From Megalopta genalis (Eukaryota > Arthropoda > Insecta > Hymenoptera > Halictidae), in contig NW_027476483.1 in assembly GCF_051020955.1 (NCBI RefSeq), forward strand, positions 62,001 through 126,000: a stretch of 64,000 nt of DNA. The letters are read 5' to 3'. A model generated the notes under the pieces. It searched no databases, had not been told where the DNA came from, and saw nothing but the letters and a program-made list of their open reading frames with translations. The position numbers and the translations under genes are program-made. Positions 1 through 10,313 of the stretch are shown in pieces. How positions within the stretch are numbered: the first letter of the stretch is position 1; every line of letters begins with the position of its first letter.

Positions 1-1010
1 CCTTCTACTTCGCATTGATTTGACGCTAAGTATTGTGTTTCGAATGGATTTGAAGCTAACTCGTTTGTTTCGCATGCAGTTGAAACTAGATCATGTATAT
101 CACAAGTATTTGCAGACAAACAATTGATTCGCATGGTTTTGAAGCTAAGCCTACTACTTGGAATTGAATTGAAGCTAAATCGTGTGTTTTGCATGGATTT
201 GAAGCTAACTCGTTTGTTTCTCCTGTATTTGAAGCTGTATCATTTATATCGCAAGTATTTGAAGCTAAACCATTTGTTTCGCATGGATTTGAAGCTAAGC
301 CTTCTACTTCGCATTGATTCGATCCTAAATGACGTGTTTTGCATGGATTTGAAACTAAGCCTTCTACATCACATTGATTTGAAGCTAAATCATGTGTTTC
401 GCGTGGATTTGAAGGTAACTCGTTTGTTTCGCATGCAGTTGAAGCTAAATCATGTCTTTCACAAGTATTTGAAGATGAACCATTTGAATCGCATGGCTTT
501 GAACCTGAACCTTCTACTTCGCACTGATTTGCACCTAAATAATGTTTTTCGCATGGATTTGAAGCTAAACCTTCTACATGCCATGGATTTGAAGCTAAAT
601 CATGTGTTTGACATGGATTTGAAGCTAAACCTTCTACATCGCATTGATTTGCAGCTGAATCATGTGTTTCGCATGGATTTGCAGCTAACTCGTTCGTTTC
701 GCCTGCATTTGAAACTATATCACATATATGGCAAGTATTTGAAGCTAAATCATGTGTTTGCATGGATTTGAAGCTAACTCGTTTGTTTCTCCTGTATTTG
801 AAGCTGTATCATTTATATCGCACGTATTTGAAGCTAATCCGTTTGTTTCGCATGGATTTTAAGCTAAGCCTTCTACTTCGCATTGATTGGATCCTAAATC
901 ACGTGTTTTGCATGGATTTGAAGCTATGCCTTCTACATCGTATGGATTTGAAGCTAAATCATGCATTTCGCAAGTATTTGAAGCCGAACCATTAGATTCG
1001 CATGGATTTG

Positions 1011-1459
1011 AAGCTAAGCCTTCTACTTCGCACTGATTTGAAGTTAAATCATGTGTTTCGCCTGGATTTGGAGCTAACTCGTTTGCTTCGAATGCAGTTG
1101 AAGCTAAATCATGTATATCACAAGTATTTGAAGCTACTCCATTTGTATCGCATGGATTTGAAGCTCTGCCTTCTACTTCGCATTGATTTGACGCTAAATA
1201 TTGTGTTTCGAATGGATTTGAAGCTAACTCGTTTGTTTCGCATGCAGTTGAAACTAAATCATGTATATCACAAGTATTTGCAGATAAACAATTGATTCGC
1301 ATGGTTTTGAAGCTAATCCTTCTACTTGGCATTGAATTGAAGCTAAATCGTGTGTTTTGCATGGATGTGAAGGTAACTCGTTAGTTTCTCCTGTATTTGA
1401 AGCTGTATCATTTATATCGCAAGTATTTGAAGCTAAACCATTTGTTTCGCATGTATTAG
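1011..1459. repeat. Clear example of the 150-bp higher-order repeat (three D-E-A-B-C rounds)
   Basis: Unit starts can be read off one by one: D 1011, E 1041, A 1071, B 1101, C 1131, D 1161, E 1191, A 1221, B 1251, C 1281, D 1310, E 1340, A 1370, B 1400, C 1430. This is three consecutive rounds of the same five-unit order in 449 bp, one base short because the C unit at 1281 is 29 bp. Within a round neighbouring units differ widely, while same-class units 150 bp apart are clearly closer. That is the definition of a higher-order repeat. The same order is the commonest arrangement elsewhere, for example 13.9-15.1 kb, 18.5-19.1 kb and 22.5-23.2 kb. Confidence 0.9.
1281..1309. repeat. 29-bp C-class variant unit (one base short)
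   Basis: This C-position unit carries ACAATTGATTCGCATGG instead of the usual ACCATTTGTTTCGCATGG; it is 29 bp and contains the palindrome CAATTG. The same variant sits at the C position of many higher-order repeats (near 120, 1847, 3945, 5110, 13630, 14230, 15842, 16472, 17875, 18800, 19580 and through the rest of the window). Because it differs by substitutions as well as by the missing base, it is an old sequence variant spread by amplification rather than a homopolymer read error. Each copy shifts both open reading frames by one. Confidence 0.85.
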
Positions 1460-1489
1460 AAGCTAAGCCTTCTACTTGGCATTGAATTG

Positions 1490-1534
1490 AAGCTAAATCG
1501 TGTGTTTTGCATGTGTTTATATCGCAAGTATTTG
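1490..1534. repeat. Chimeric 45-bp unit from a non-unit-length deletion
   Basis: An E unit starting at 1490 runs normally to about 1513 and then continues directly into the tail of a B unit (TTTATATCGCAAGTATTTG). The end of E, all of A and the start of B are missing. Compared with the intact arrangement around 2044-2130, the net loss is about 45 bp, one and a half units. Downstream unit phase changes by 15, in contrast to the usual whole-unit or single-base changes. Confidence 0.7.
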
Positions 1535-2150
1535 AAGCTAAACCATTTGTTTCGCATGGATTTGAAGCTAAGCCTTCTACTTCGCACTGATTTGATGTTA
1601 AATCATGTCTTTCGCGTGGATTTGGAGCTAACTCGATTGCTTCGAATGCAGTGGAAGCTAAATCATGTATATCACAAGTTTTTGAAGCTAAACCATTTGT
1701 ATCGCATGGATTTGAAGCTCTGCCTTCTACTTCGCATTGATTTGACTCTAAGTATTGTGTTTCGAATGGATTTGAAGCTAACTCGTTTGTTTCGCATGCA
1801 GTTGAAACTAGATCATGTATATCACAAGTATTTGCAGACAAACAATTGATTCGCATGGTTTTGAAGCTAAGCCTACTACTTGGAATTGAATTGAAGCTAA
1901 ATCGTGTGTTTTGCATGGATTTGAAGGTAACTCGTTTGTTTCTCCTGTATTTGAAGCTGTATCATTTATATCGCAAGTATTTGAAGCTAAACCATTTGTT
2001 TCGCATGTATTAGAAGCTAAGCCTTCTACTTGGCATTGAATTGAAGCTAAATCGTGTGTTTTGCATGGATTTGAAGCTAACTCGTTTGTTTCTCCTGTAT
2101 TTGAAGCTGTATCATTTATATCGCAAGTATTTGAAGCTAAACCATTTGTT
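1535..2150. repeat. Left-end block recurring near 18.5-19.1 kb
   Basis: The order and private variants of this block (D with CGCACTGATTTGATG, E with TCATGTCTTTCGCGTGG, A with ACTCGATTGCTTCGAATGC, the B-like unit after GCAGTGGAAGC, and the 29-bp C variant) reappear at about 18.49-19.1 kb with scattered substitutions, at an offset of about 16,957 bp. Shorter relatives occur near 25.6 kb, 35.8 kb and 44.7 kb. It has diverged more than the ~10-kb super-repeats, so it is likely an older duplication. Boundaries are approximate. Confidence 0.6.
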
Positions 2151-2553
2151 TCGCATGGATTTGAAGCTAAGCCTTCTACATCGTATGGATTTGAAGCTAA
2201 ATCATGCATTTCGCAAGTATTTGAAGCCGAACCATTAGATTCGCATGGATTTGAAGCTAAGCCTTCTACTTCGCACTGATTTGAAGTTAAATCATGTATT
2301 TCGCCTGGATTTGGAGCTAACTCGTTTGCTTCGAATGCAGTTGAAGCTAAATCATGTATATCACAAGTATTTGAAGCTACACCATTTGTATAGCATGGAT
2401 TTGAAGCTAAACCTTCTACATCGCATTGATTTGAAGCTAAATCATGTGTTTCGCATGGATTTGAAGCTAACTCGTTTGCTCCTCCAGCTTTTGATGCTAT
2501 ATTACTTATATCGCAAGTATTTGAAGCTAAATCATATGTGTCGCATGCATTTG

Positions 2554-2883
2554 AAGCTGAAACTTCTACATCGCATTGATTTGAAACTAAATCTTGTGTA
2601 TCGCATGGATTTGAAGCTAAACCTTCTACATCGCATTGATTTGAAGCTAAATTATTTGTTTCGCATGGATTTGAAGGTAAACCTTCTACATCGCATTGAT
2701 TTGAAGATAAATCGTGTGTTTCGCATGGATTTGAAGCTAAGCCTTCTACTTCGCATTGTTTTGAAGCTTAATCATGTGTTTTGCATGGATTTGAAGCTGA
2801 ACTTTCTACATCGCATTGATTTGAAGCTAAATCTTGTGTATCGCATGGATTTGAAGCTAAACCCTCTACATCGCATTGATTTG
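2554..2883. repeat. 60-bp D-E dimer tract
   Basis: Eleven consecutive units alternate D and E only (D at 2554, 2614, 2674, 2734, 2794, 2854; E between them), giving a strict 60-bp period with no A, B or C units. Similar but shorter D-E runs occur near 12361-12510, 27640-27880 and 37796-38036. Such tracts are a second, simpler mode of organisation beside the 150-bp repeat, and could be either the ancestral dimer or later local expansion. Confidence 0.8.
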
Positions 2884-2999
2884 AAGCTAACTCATGTGTT
2901 TCGCATGCAGTTGAAAATATAACACCTATATCCCAAGTGTTTGAAGCTCAATCATTTGTTTCGCATGGATTTGAAGCTAAACCTTCTACATCAATTTGA

Positions 3000-3570
3000 T
3001 TTGAAGCTAAATCATGTGTTTCGCGTGGATTTGAAGGTTACTCGGTTGTTTCGCATGCAATTGAAGCTATATCACCTATATCCCAAGTGTTTGAAGCTCA
3101 ATCATTTGTTTCGCATGGATTTGAAGCTGAACCTTCTACGTCGCATTGATTTGAAGCTAAACCTTCTACATGGCATTGATTTGAAGCTAAATCATGTGTT
3201 TCGCATGGATTTGAAGCTAAGCCTCCTACTTCGCATTCATTTGAAGCGAAATCATGTGTTTCGCGTGGATTTGAAGGTAGCTGGTTTGTTTCGCATGCAG
3301 TTGAAGCTATATCACCTTTATCCCAAGTGTTTGAAGCTCAATCATTTGTTTCGCATGGATTTGAAGCTAAACCTGCTCCTTCGCATTGATTTGAAGCTAA
3401 ATTATGTGTTTCGTTTGGATTTGAATGTAACTCATTTGTTTCGCATGCAGTTGAAGCTATATCACCTATATCCCAAGTGTAGGAAGCTCAATCATTTGTT
3501 TCGCATGGATTTGAAGCTAAACCTGCTACTTCGCATTGATTTGAAGCTAAATTATGTGTTTTGCGTGGAG
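3000..3570. repeat. Tract with the CCCAAGTGT B-variant and CTCAATCATTTG C-variant
   Basis: Repeats here carry a B unit reading ATATCACCTATATCCCAAGT followed by a C unit beginning GAAGCTCAATCATTTG, at about 3068, 3308 and 3458. This pair is an independent sub-family that also appears at 4.5-4.65, 10.1-11.2, 15.35, 16.15, 23.55, 25.05, 41.2 and 52.4-52.7 kb. The change TAA to TCA in the C unit makes a TGA in the minus-strand decapeptide frame, and the GTGTAGG junction, where present, puts a TAG in the plus FEA frame. Confidence 0.7.
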
Positions 3571-5331
3571 TTGAAGGTAACTCGTTCTTTCGCATGCCGT
3601 TGAAGCTAAATCATGCATTTCACAAGTATTTGAAACCGAACCATTAGATTCGCATGGATTTGAAGCTAACCCTTCTACTTCGCACTGATTTGAAGTTAAA
3701 TCATGTGTTTCGCGTGGATTTGGAGCTCACTCGTTTGCTTCGAATGCAGTTGAAGCTAAATCATGTATATCACAAGTATTTGAAGCTACACCATTTGTAT
3801 CGCATGGATTTGAAGCTCTGCCTTCTACTTCGCATTGATTTGACGCTCAATATTGTGTTTCGAATGGATTTGAAGCTAACTCGTTTTTTTCGCATGCAGT
3901 TGAATCTAAATCATGTATATCACAAGTATTTGCAGCTAAACAATTGATTCGCATGGATTTGAAGATAAGCCTTCTACTTCGCATTGATTGGATCCAAAAT
4001 CACGTGTGTTGCATGGATTTGAAGCTAAGCCTTCTACTTGGCATTGAATTGAATCTAAATCGTGTGTTTGCATGGATTTGAAGCTAACTCGTTTGTTTCT
4101 CCTGTATTTGAAGCTGTATCATTTATATCGCAAGTATTTGAAGCTAAACCATTTGTTTCGCATGGATTTGAAGCTAAGCCTTCTACTTCGCATTGATTGG
4201 ATCCTAAATGACGTGTTTTGCATGGATTTGAAACTAAGCCTTCTACATAGCATTGATTTGCAGCTGAATCATGTGTTTCGCAATGGTTTTGAAGCTAACT
4301 CGTTCGTTTCTCCTGCATTTGAAACTATATCACTTATATCGCAAGTATTTGAAGCTAAATGATATGTTTCGCTTGGATTTGAAGCTAAACCTTCTACATC
4401 GCATTGATTTGAAGCTAATTTATGTGTTTCGCTTGGATTTGAATGTAACTCATTTGTTTCGCATGCAGTTGAAGCTATATCACCTATATACCAAGTGTAG
4501 GAAGCTCAATCATTTGTTTCGCATGGATTTGAAGCTAAACCTGCTACATCGCATTGATTTGAAGCTAAATTATGTGTTTCGCGTGGATTTGAATGTAACT
4601 CATTTGTTTCGCATGCAGTTGAAGCTATATCACCTATATCCCAAGTGTTGGAAGCTCAATCATTTGTTTCGCATGGATTTGAAGCTAAACTTGCTACTTC
4701 GCATTGATTTGAAGCTAAATTATGTGTTTCGCGTGGATTTGAAGCTAACTCGTTTGTTTCGCGTGCAGTTTAAGCCAAATCATGTCTTTCACAAGTATTT
4801 GAAGCCGAACCATTAGATCCGCATGGATTTGAAGCTAAGCCTTCTACTTGGCATTGAATTGAATCTAAATCGTGTGTTTGCATGGATTTGAAGCTAACTC
4901 GTTTGTTTCTCCTGTATTTGAAGCTGTATCATTTATATCGCACGTATTTGAAGCTAATCCGTTTGTTTCGCATGGATTTGAAGCTAAGCCTTCTACTTCG
5001 CATTGATTTGACGCTAAACATTGTGTTTCGAATGGATTTGAAGCTAACTCGTTTGTTTCGCATGCAGTTAAAACTAAATCATGTATATCACAAGTATTTG
5101 CAGCTAAACAATTGATTCGCATGGATTTGAAGCTAAGCCTTCTACTTGGCATTGAAATGAAGCTAAATCGTGTGTTTTGCATGCATTTGAAGCTAACTCG
5201 TTCGTTTCTCCTGTATTTGAAGCTGTATCATTTATATCGCAAGTATTTGAAGCTAAACCATTTGTATCGCATGGATTTGAAGCTAAGCCTTCTACTTCGC
5301 ATTGATTGGATCCTAAATCACGTGTTTTGCA

Positions 5332-7189
5332 TGGATTTGAAGCTAAGCCTTCTACATCGCATTGATTTGAAGCTAAATCATGTGTTTCGCGTGGATTTGA
5401 AGGTAACTCGTTTGTTTCGCATGCAGTTGAAGCTAAATCATGTCTTTCACAAGTATTTGAAGATGAAACATTTGAATCGCATGGCTTTGAACCTGAGCCT
5501 TCTACTTCGCACTGATTTGCACCTAAATAATGTGTTTCGCATGGATTTGAAGCTAAACCTTCTATATCCCATGGATTTGAAGCTAAATCATGTGTTTGGC
5601 ATGGATTTGAAGCTAAACCTTCTACAACGCATTGATTTGAAGCTAAATTATGTGTTTCGCGTGGATTTGAAGGTAACTCGTTTGTTTCGCGTGCAGTTTA
5701 AGCCAAATCATGTCTTTCACAAGTATTTGAAGATGAACCATTTGAATCGCATGGCTTTGAACCTGAGCCTTATATTTCACACTGATTTGAACCTAAATAA
5801 TATGATTCGCATTGATTTGAAGCTAAACCTTCTACATCCCATGGATTTGAAGCTAAATCATGTGTTTAGCATGGATTTGAAGCTAAACCTTCTACTTCGC
5901 CTTGATTTGAAGCTAAAATATGTGTTTCGCATGGATTTGAAGGCAACTCGTTGTTTCGCATGCAGTTGAAGCTAAATCATGCATTTCACAAATATTTGAA
6001 GCCGAACCATTAGATTCGCATGGATTTGAAGCTAAGCCTTCTACTTCGCACTGATTTGAAGTTAAATCATGTGTTTCGCGTGGATTTGGAGCTAACTCGT
6101 TTGCTTCGAATGCAGTTGAAACTAAGTCATGTATATCACAAGTATTTGAAGTTAAACCATTTGTATCGCATGGATTTGAAGCTAAGGCTTCTACTTCGCA
6201 TTGATTGGATCCTAAATCACGTGTTTTGCATGGATTTGAATCTAAGCCTTCTACATCGCATTGATTTGCAGCTGAATCATGTGTTTCGCATGGATTTGAA
6301 GCTAACTCGTTCGTTTCTCCTGCATTTGAAACTATATCACTTATATCGCAAGTATTTGAAGCTAAATCATGTGTTTCGTTTGGATTTGAATCTAACTCAT
6401 TTGTTTCGCATGCAGTTGAAGCTATATCACATATATCCCAAGTGTAGGAAGCTCAATCATTTGTTTCGCATGGATTTGAAGCTAAACCTGCTACTTCGCA
6501 TTGACTTGAAGCTAAATTATGTGTTTCGCGTGGATTTGAAGGTAACTCGTTGTTTCGCATGCAGTTGAAGCTAAATCATGCATTTCACAAGTATTTGAAG
6601 CCGAACCATTAGATTCGCATGGATTTGAAGCTAAGCCTTCTACTTCGCATTGATTTGATTCTAAATCATTTGTTTCGCATGGATTTGAAGCTAACGCGTT
6701 TGTTTCTCCTGTATTTGAAGCTGTATCATTTATATCGCAAGTATTTGAAGCTAAACCATTTGTTTCGCATGGATTTGAAGCTAAGCCTTCTACTTCGCAT
6801 TGATTTGATTCTAAATCATTTGTTTCGCATGGATTTGAAGCTAAACCTTCTACATCGCATTGATTTGAAGCTAAATCATGTGTTTCGCGTTGAGTTGAAG
6901 GTAACTCGTTCGTTTCGCCTGCAGTTGAATCTAGATCACTTATATCACAAGTTTTTGAAGCATAACCATTTGTTCCGCACGGATTTGAAGCTACGCCTTC
7001 TACTTCGCATTGATTTGAAGCTAAATCATCTGTTTCGCATGGATTTGAAGCTAACTCGTTTGTTCCTCCAGCTTTTGATGCTATATTACTTATATCGCAA
7101 GTATTTGAAGCTAAATCATATGTGTCGCATGCATTTGAAGCTGAAACTTCTACATCGCATTGATTTGAATCTAAATCTTGTGTACCGCC
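5332..7189. repeat. 1,858-bp tandem duplication, first copy
   Basis: This segment is repeated head to tail at 7190-9047 with a constant offset of 1,858 bp. Matching begins at 5332/7190, inside a unit ending GGATTTG, and continues to 7192/9050 and a few bases beyond. By eye the copies are near identical, except for one unit-sized patch (about 6646-6677 against 8504-8535). The length is 62 units minus two bases, explained by two 29-bp units reading CTCGTTGTTTCGC near 5947 and 6547. Confidence 0.9.
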
Positions 7190-7827
7190 TGGATTTGAAG
7201 CTAAGCCTTCTACATCGCATTGATTTGAAGCTAAATCATGTGTTTCGCGTGGATTTGAAGGTAACTCGTTTGTTTCGCATGCAGTTGAAGCTAAATCATG
7301 TCTTTCACAAGTATTTGAAGATGAAACATTTGAATCGCATGGCTTTGAACCTGAGCCTTCTACTTCGCACTGATTTGCACCTAAATAATGTGTTTCGCAT
7401 GGATTTGAAGCTAAACCTTCTATATCCCATGGATTTGAAGCTAAATCATGTGTTTGGCATGGATTTGAAGCTAAACCTTCTACAACGCATTGATTTGAAG
7501 CTAAATTATGTGTTTCGCGTGGATTTGAAGGTAACTCGTTTGTTTCGCGTGCAGTTTAAGCCAAATCATGTCTTTCACAAGTATTTGAAGATGAACCATT
7601 TGAATCGCATGGCTTTGAACCTGAGCCTTATATTTCACACTGATTTGAACCTAAATAATATGATTCGCATTGATTTGAAGCTAAACCTTCTACATCCCAT
7701 GGATTTGAAGCTAAATCATGTGTTTAGCATGGATTTGAAGCTAAACCTTCTACTTCGCCTTGATTTGAAGCTAAAATATGTGTTTCGCATGGATTTGAAG
7801 GCAACTCGTTGTTTCGCATGCAGTTGA
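6619..7827 (+). other. Longest plus-strand open frame (402 codons), probably a repeat by-product
   Basis: This is the longest uninterrupted frame in the window. Its translation is about 40 decapeptides of the MDLKLNLLHR / IDLKLNHVFR type, rich in Leu, Lys, Asn and His with a hydrophobic alternation. I recognise no family, catalytic motif, signal peptide or separate membrane segment. It ends at a 29-bp unit (CTCGTTGTTTCGC near 7807), which shifts the frame into an immediate TGA. It is long because it spans the 1,858-bp duplication junction. I do not call it a gene: the minus strand of similar tracts is equally open and the frame breaks are shared with other copies. Confidence 0.25.
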
Positions 7828-9047
7828 AGCTAAATCATGCATTTCACAAATATTTGAAGCCGAACCATTAGATTCGCATGGATTTGAAGCTAAGCCTTCT
7901 ACTTCGCACTGATTTGAAGTTAAATCATGTGTTTCGCGTGGATTTGGAGCTAACTCGTTTGCTTCGAATGCAGTTGAAACTAAGTCATGTATATCACAAG
8001 TATTTGAAGTTAAACCATTTGTATCGCATGGATTTGAAGCTAAGGCTTCTACTTCGCATTGATTGGATCCTAAATCACGTGTTTTGCATGGATTTGAATC
8101 TAAGCCTTCTACATCGCATTGATTTGCAGCTGAATCATGTGTTTCGCATGGATTTGAAGCTAACTCGTTCGTTTCTCCTGCATTTGAAACTATATCACTT
8201 ATATCGCAAGTATTTGAAGCTAAATCATGTGTTTCGTTTGGATTTGAATCTAACTCATTTGTTTCGCATGCAGTTGAAGCTATATCACATATATCCCAAG
8301 TGTAGGAAGCTCAATCATTTGTTTCGCATGGATTTGAAGCTAAACCTGCTACTTCGCATTGACTTGAAGCTAAATTATGTGTTTCGCGTGGATTTGAAGG
8401 TAACTCGTTGTTTCGCATGCAGTTGAAGCTAAATCATGCATTTCACAAGTATTTGAAGCCGAACCATTAGATTCGCATGGATTTGAAGCTAAGCCTTCTA
8501 CTTGGCATTGAATTGAAGCTAAATCGTGTGTTTTTCATGGATTTGAAGCTAACGCGTTTGTTTCTCCTGTATTTGAAGCTGTATCATTTATATCGCAAGT
8601 ATTTGAAGCTAAACCATTTGTTTCGCATGGATTTGAAGCTAAGCCTTCTACTTCGCATTGATTTGATTCTAAATCATTTGTTTCGCATGGATTTGAAGCT
8701 AAACCTTCTACATCGCATTGATTTGAAGCTAAATCATGTGTTTCGCGTTGAGTTGAAGGTAACTCGTTCGTTTCGCCTGCAGTTGAATCTAGATCACTTA
8801 TATCACAAGTTTTTGAAGCATAACCATTTGTTCCGCACGGATTTGAAGCTACGCCTTCTACTTCGCATTGATTTGAAGCTAAATCATCTGTTTCGCATGG
8901 ATTTGAAGCTAACTCGTTTGTTCCTCCAGCTTTTGATGCTATATTACTTATATCGCAAGTATTTGAAGCTAAATCATATGTGTCGCATGCATTTGAAGCT
9001 GAAACTTCTACATCGCATTGATTTGAATCTAAATCTTGTGTACCGCC
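7190..9047. repeat. 1,858-bp tandem duplication, second copy
   Basis: Second head-to-tail copy of 5332-7189. It carries the same private variants (for example ACGCGTTTG, TGTACCGCCTGG and the two CGTTGTTTCGC units). It ends where 9051 reads ATTTTAAGC against ATTTGAAGC at the equivalent place in the first copy. The unit-sized difference near 8504-8535 (TTGGCATTGAATTG and TTTTTCATGG) matches a variant common elsewhere in the array, which suggests local gene conversion rather than point mutation. Confidence 0.9.
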
Positions 9048-9453
9048 TGGATTTTAAGCTAAACCTTCTACATCGCATTGATTTGCAACTAAATCATGTG
9101 TTTAGCATGGATTTGAAGGTAACTCGTTTGTTTCGCATGCAGTTGTAGCTAAATAATGTATATCACAAGCATTTGTATCTTACCTATTTGTTTCGCATGG
9201 ATTTGAAGCTAACTCGTTTGTTTCGCATGCAGTTGTAGCTAAATAATGTATATCACAAGCATTTGTATCTTACCCATTTGTTTCGCATGGATTTGAAGCT
9301 AAGCCTTCTACTTCGCATTGATTTGAAGCTAAATCATTTTGTTTTGCATGGATTTGAAGCTAAACCTTCTAGATCGCATGGATTTGAAGCTAAACCTTCT
9401 ACATCGCTTTGATTTGCAGCTAAATCATGTGTTTCGCATGGATTTGGAGCTAA

Positions 9454-9693
9454 CTCGTTTGTTTCGCCTGCAGTTGAATCTATATCACATATATCACAAG
9501 TTTTTGAAGCATAACCATTTGTTCCGCATGGATTTGAAGCTACGCCTTCTACTTCGCATTGATTTGAAGTTAAACCATCTGTTTCGCTTGGATTTGAAGC
9601 TAACACGTTTGTTTCGCCTGCATTTGAAGCTATATCACTTATATCGCAAGTATTTGAAGCTAAATGATATGTTTCGCTTGGATTTGAAGCTAA
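9454..9693. repeat. 240-bp block duplicated at 300-bp spacing, first copy
   Basis: Bases 9454-9693 match 9754-9993 without a difference that I can see, at an offset of exactly 300 bp (ten units). Relatives with very few changes lie at about 12546-12735, 51667-51850 and 62282-62465. The block is marked by the unit GAAGCATAACCATTTGTTCC and the D variant GAAGCTACGCCTTC. Confidence 0.85.
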
Positions 9694-9753
9694 GCCTTCT
9701 ACTTCGCATTGTTTTGAAGCTTAATCATGTGTTTTGCATGGATTTGAAGCTAT

Positions 9754-9993
9754 CTCGTTTGTTTCGCCTGCAGTTGAATCTATATCACATATATCACAAG
9801 TTTTTGAAGCATAACCATTTGTTCCGCATGGATTTGAAGCTACGCCTTCTACTTCGCATTGATTTGAAGTTAAACCATCTGTTTCGCTTGGATTTGAAGC
9901 TAACACGTTTGTTTCGCCTGCATTTGAAGCTATATCACTTATATCGCAAGTATTTGAAGCTAAATGATATGTTTCGCTTGGATTTGAAGCTAA
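9754..9993. repeat. 240-bp block duplicated at 300-bp spacing, second copy
   Basis: Identical by eye to 9454-9693. The flanks differ: GCTATCTCG before this copy against GCTAACTCG before the first, and ACCTTCTACATCG after this copy against GCCTTCTACTTCG after the first. The upstream flank of this copy is the one shared with the 12.5-, 51.7- and 62.3-kb relatives. Confidence 0.85.
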
Positions 9994-10313
9994 ACCTTCT
10001 ACATCGCATTGATTTGAAGCTAATTTATGTGTTTCGCTAGGATTTGAATGTAACTCATTTGTTTCGCATGCAGTTGAAGCTATATCACCTATATCCCAAG
10101 TGTAGGAAGCTCAATCATTTGTTTCGCATGGACTTGAAGCTAAACCTGCTACCTCGCATTGATTTGAAGCTAAATTATGTGTTTCGCGTGGATTTGAATG
10201 TAACTCATTTGTTTCCCATGCAGTTGAAGCTATATCACCTATATCCCAAGTGTAGGAAGCTCAATCATTTGTTTCGCATGGATTAGAAGCTAAGCCTTCT
10301 ACTTGGCATTGAA

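Noticed and set aside
86..763. Minus-strand 225-codon frame and dozens of similar frames on both strands as real genes
   Set aside because: They are direct translations of the 30-bp unit, overlap antisense frames of similar length, end at repeat-inherited 29-bp units or stops, and lack promoters, start context, signal peptides or recognisable domains.
2061..2279. Third frame reading FEAKPSTSH decapeptides as coding under a genetic code with TGA reassigned
   Set aside because: TGA falls at the end of nearly every D unit in this frame, so reassignment would open many repeats, but TAA and TAG also occur in it (for example GTGTAGG, GCTTAATC, AAATAATG) and 29-bp units still break it. Nothing else in the window supports a non-standard code.
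3000..3570. Bacterial or phage giant repeat protein gene
   Set aside because: The longest open stretch in 64 kb is about 1.2 kb, strand openness is symmetrical, and no ribosome binding site or neighbouring gene appears.
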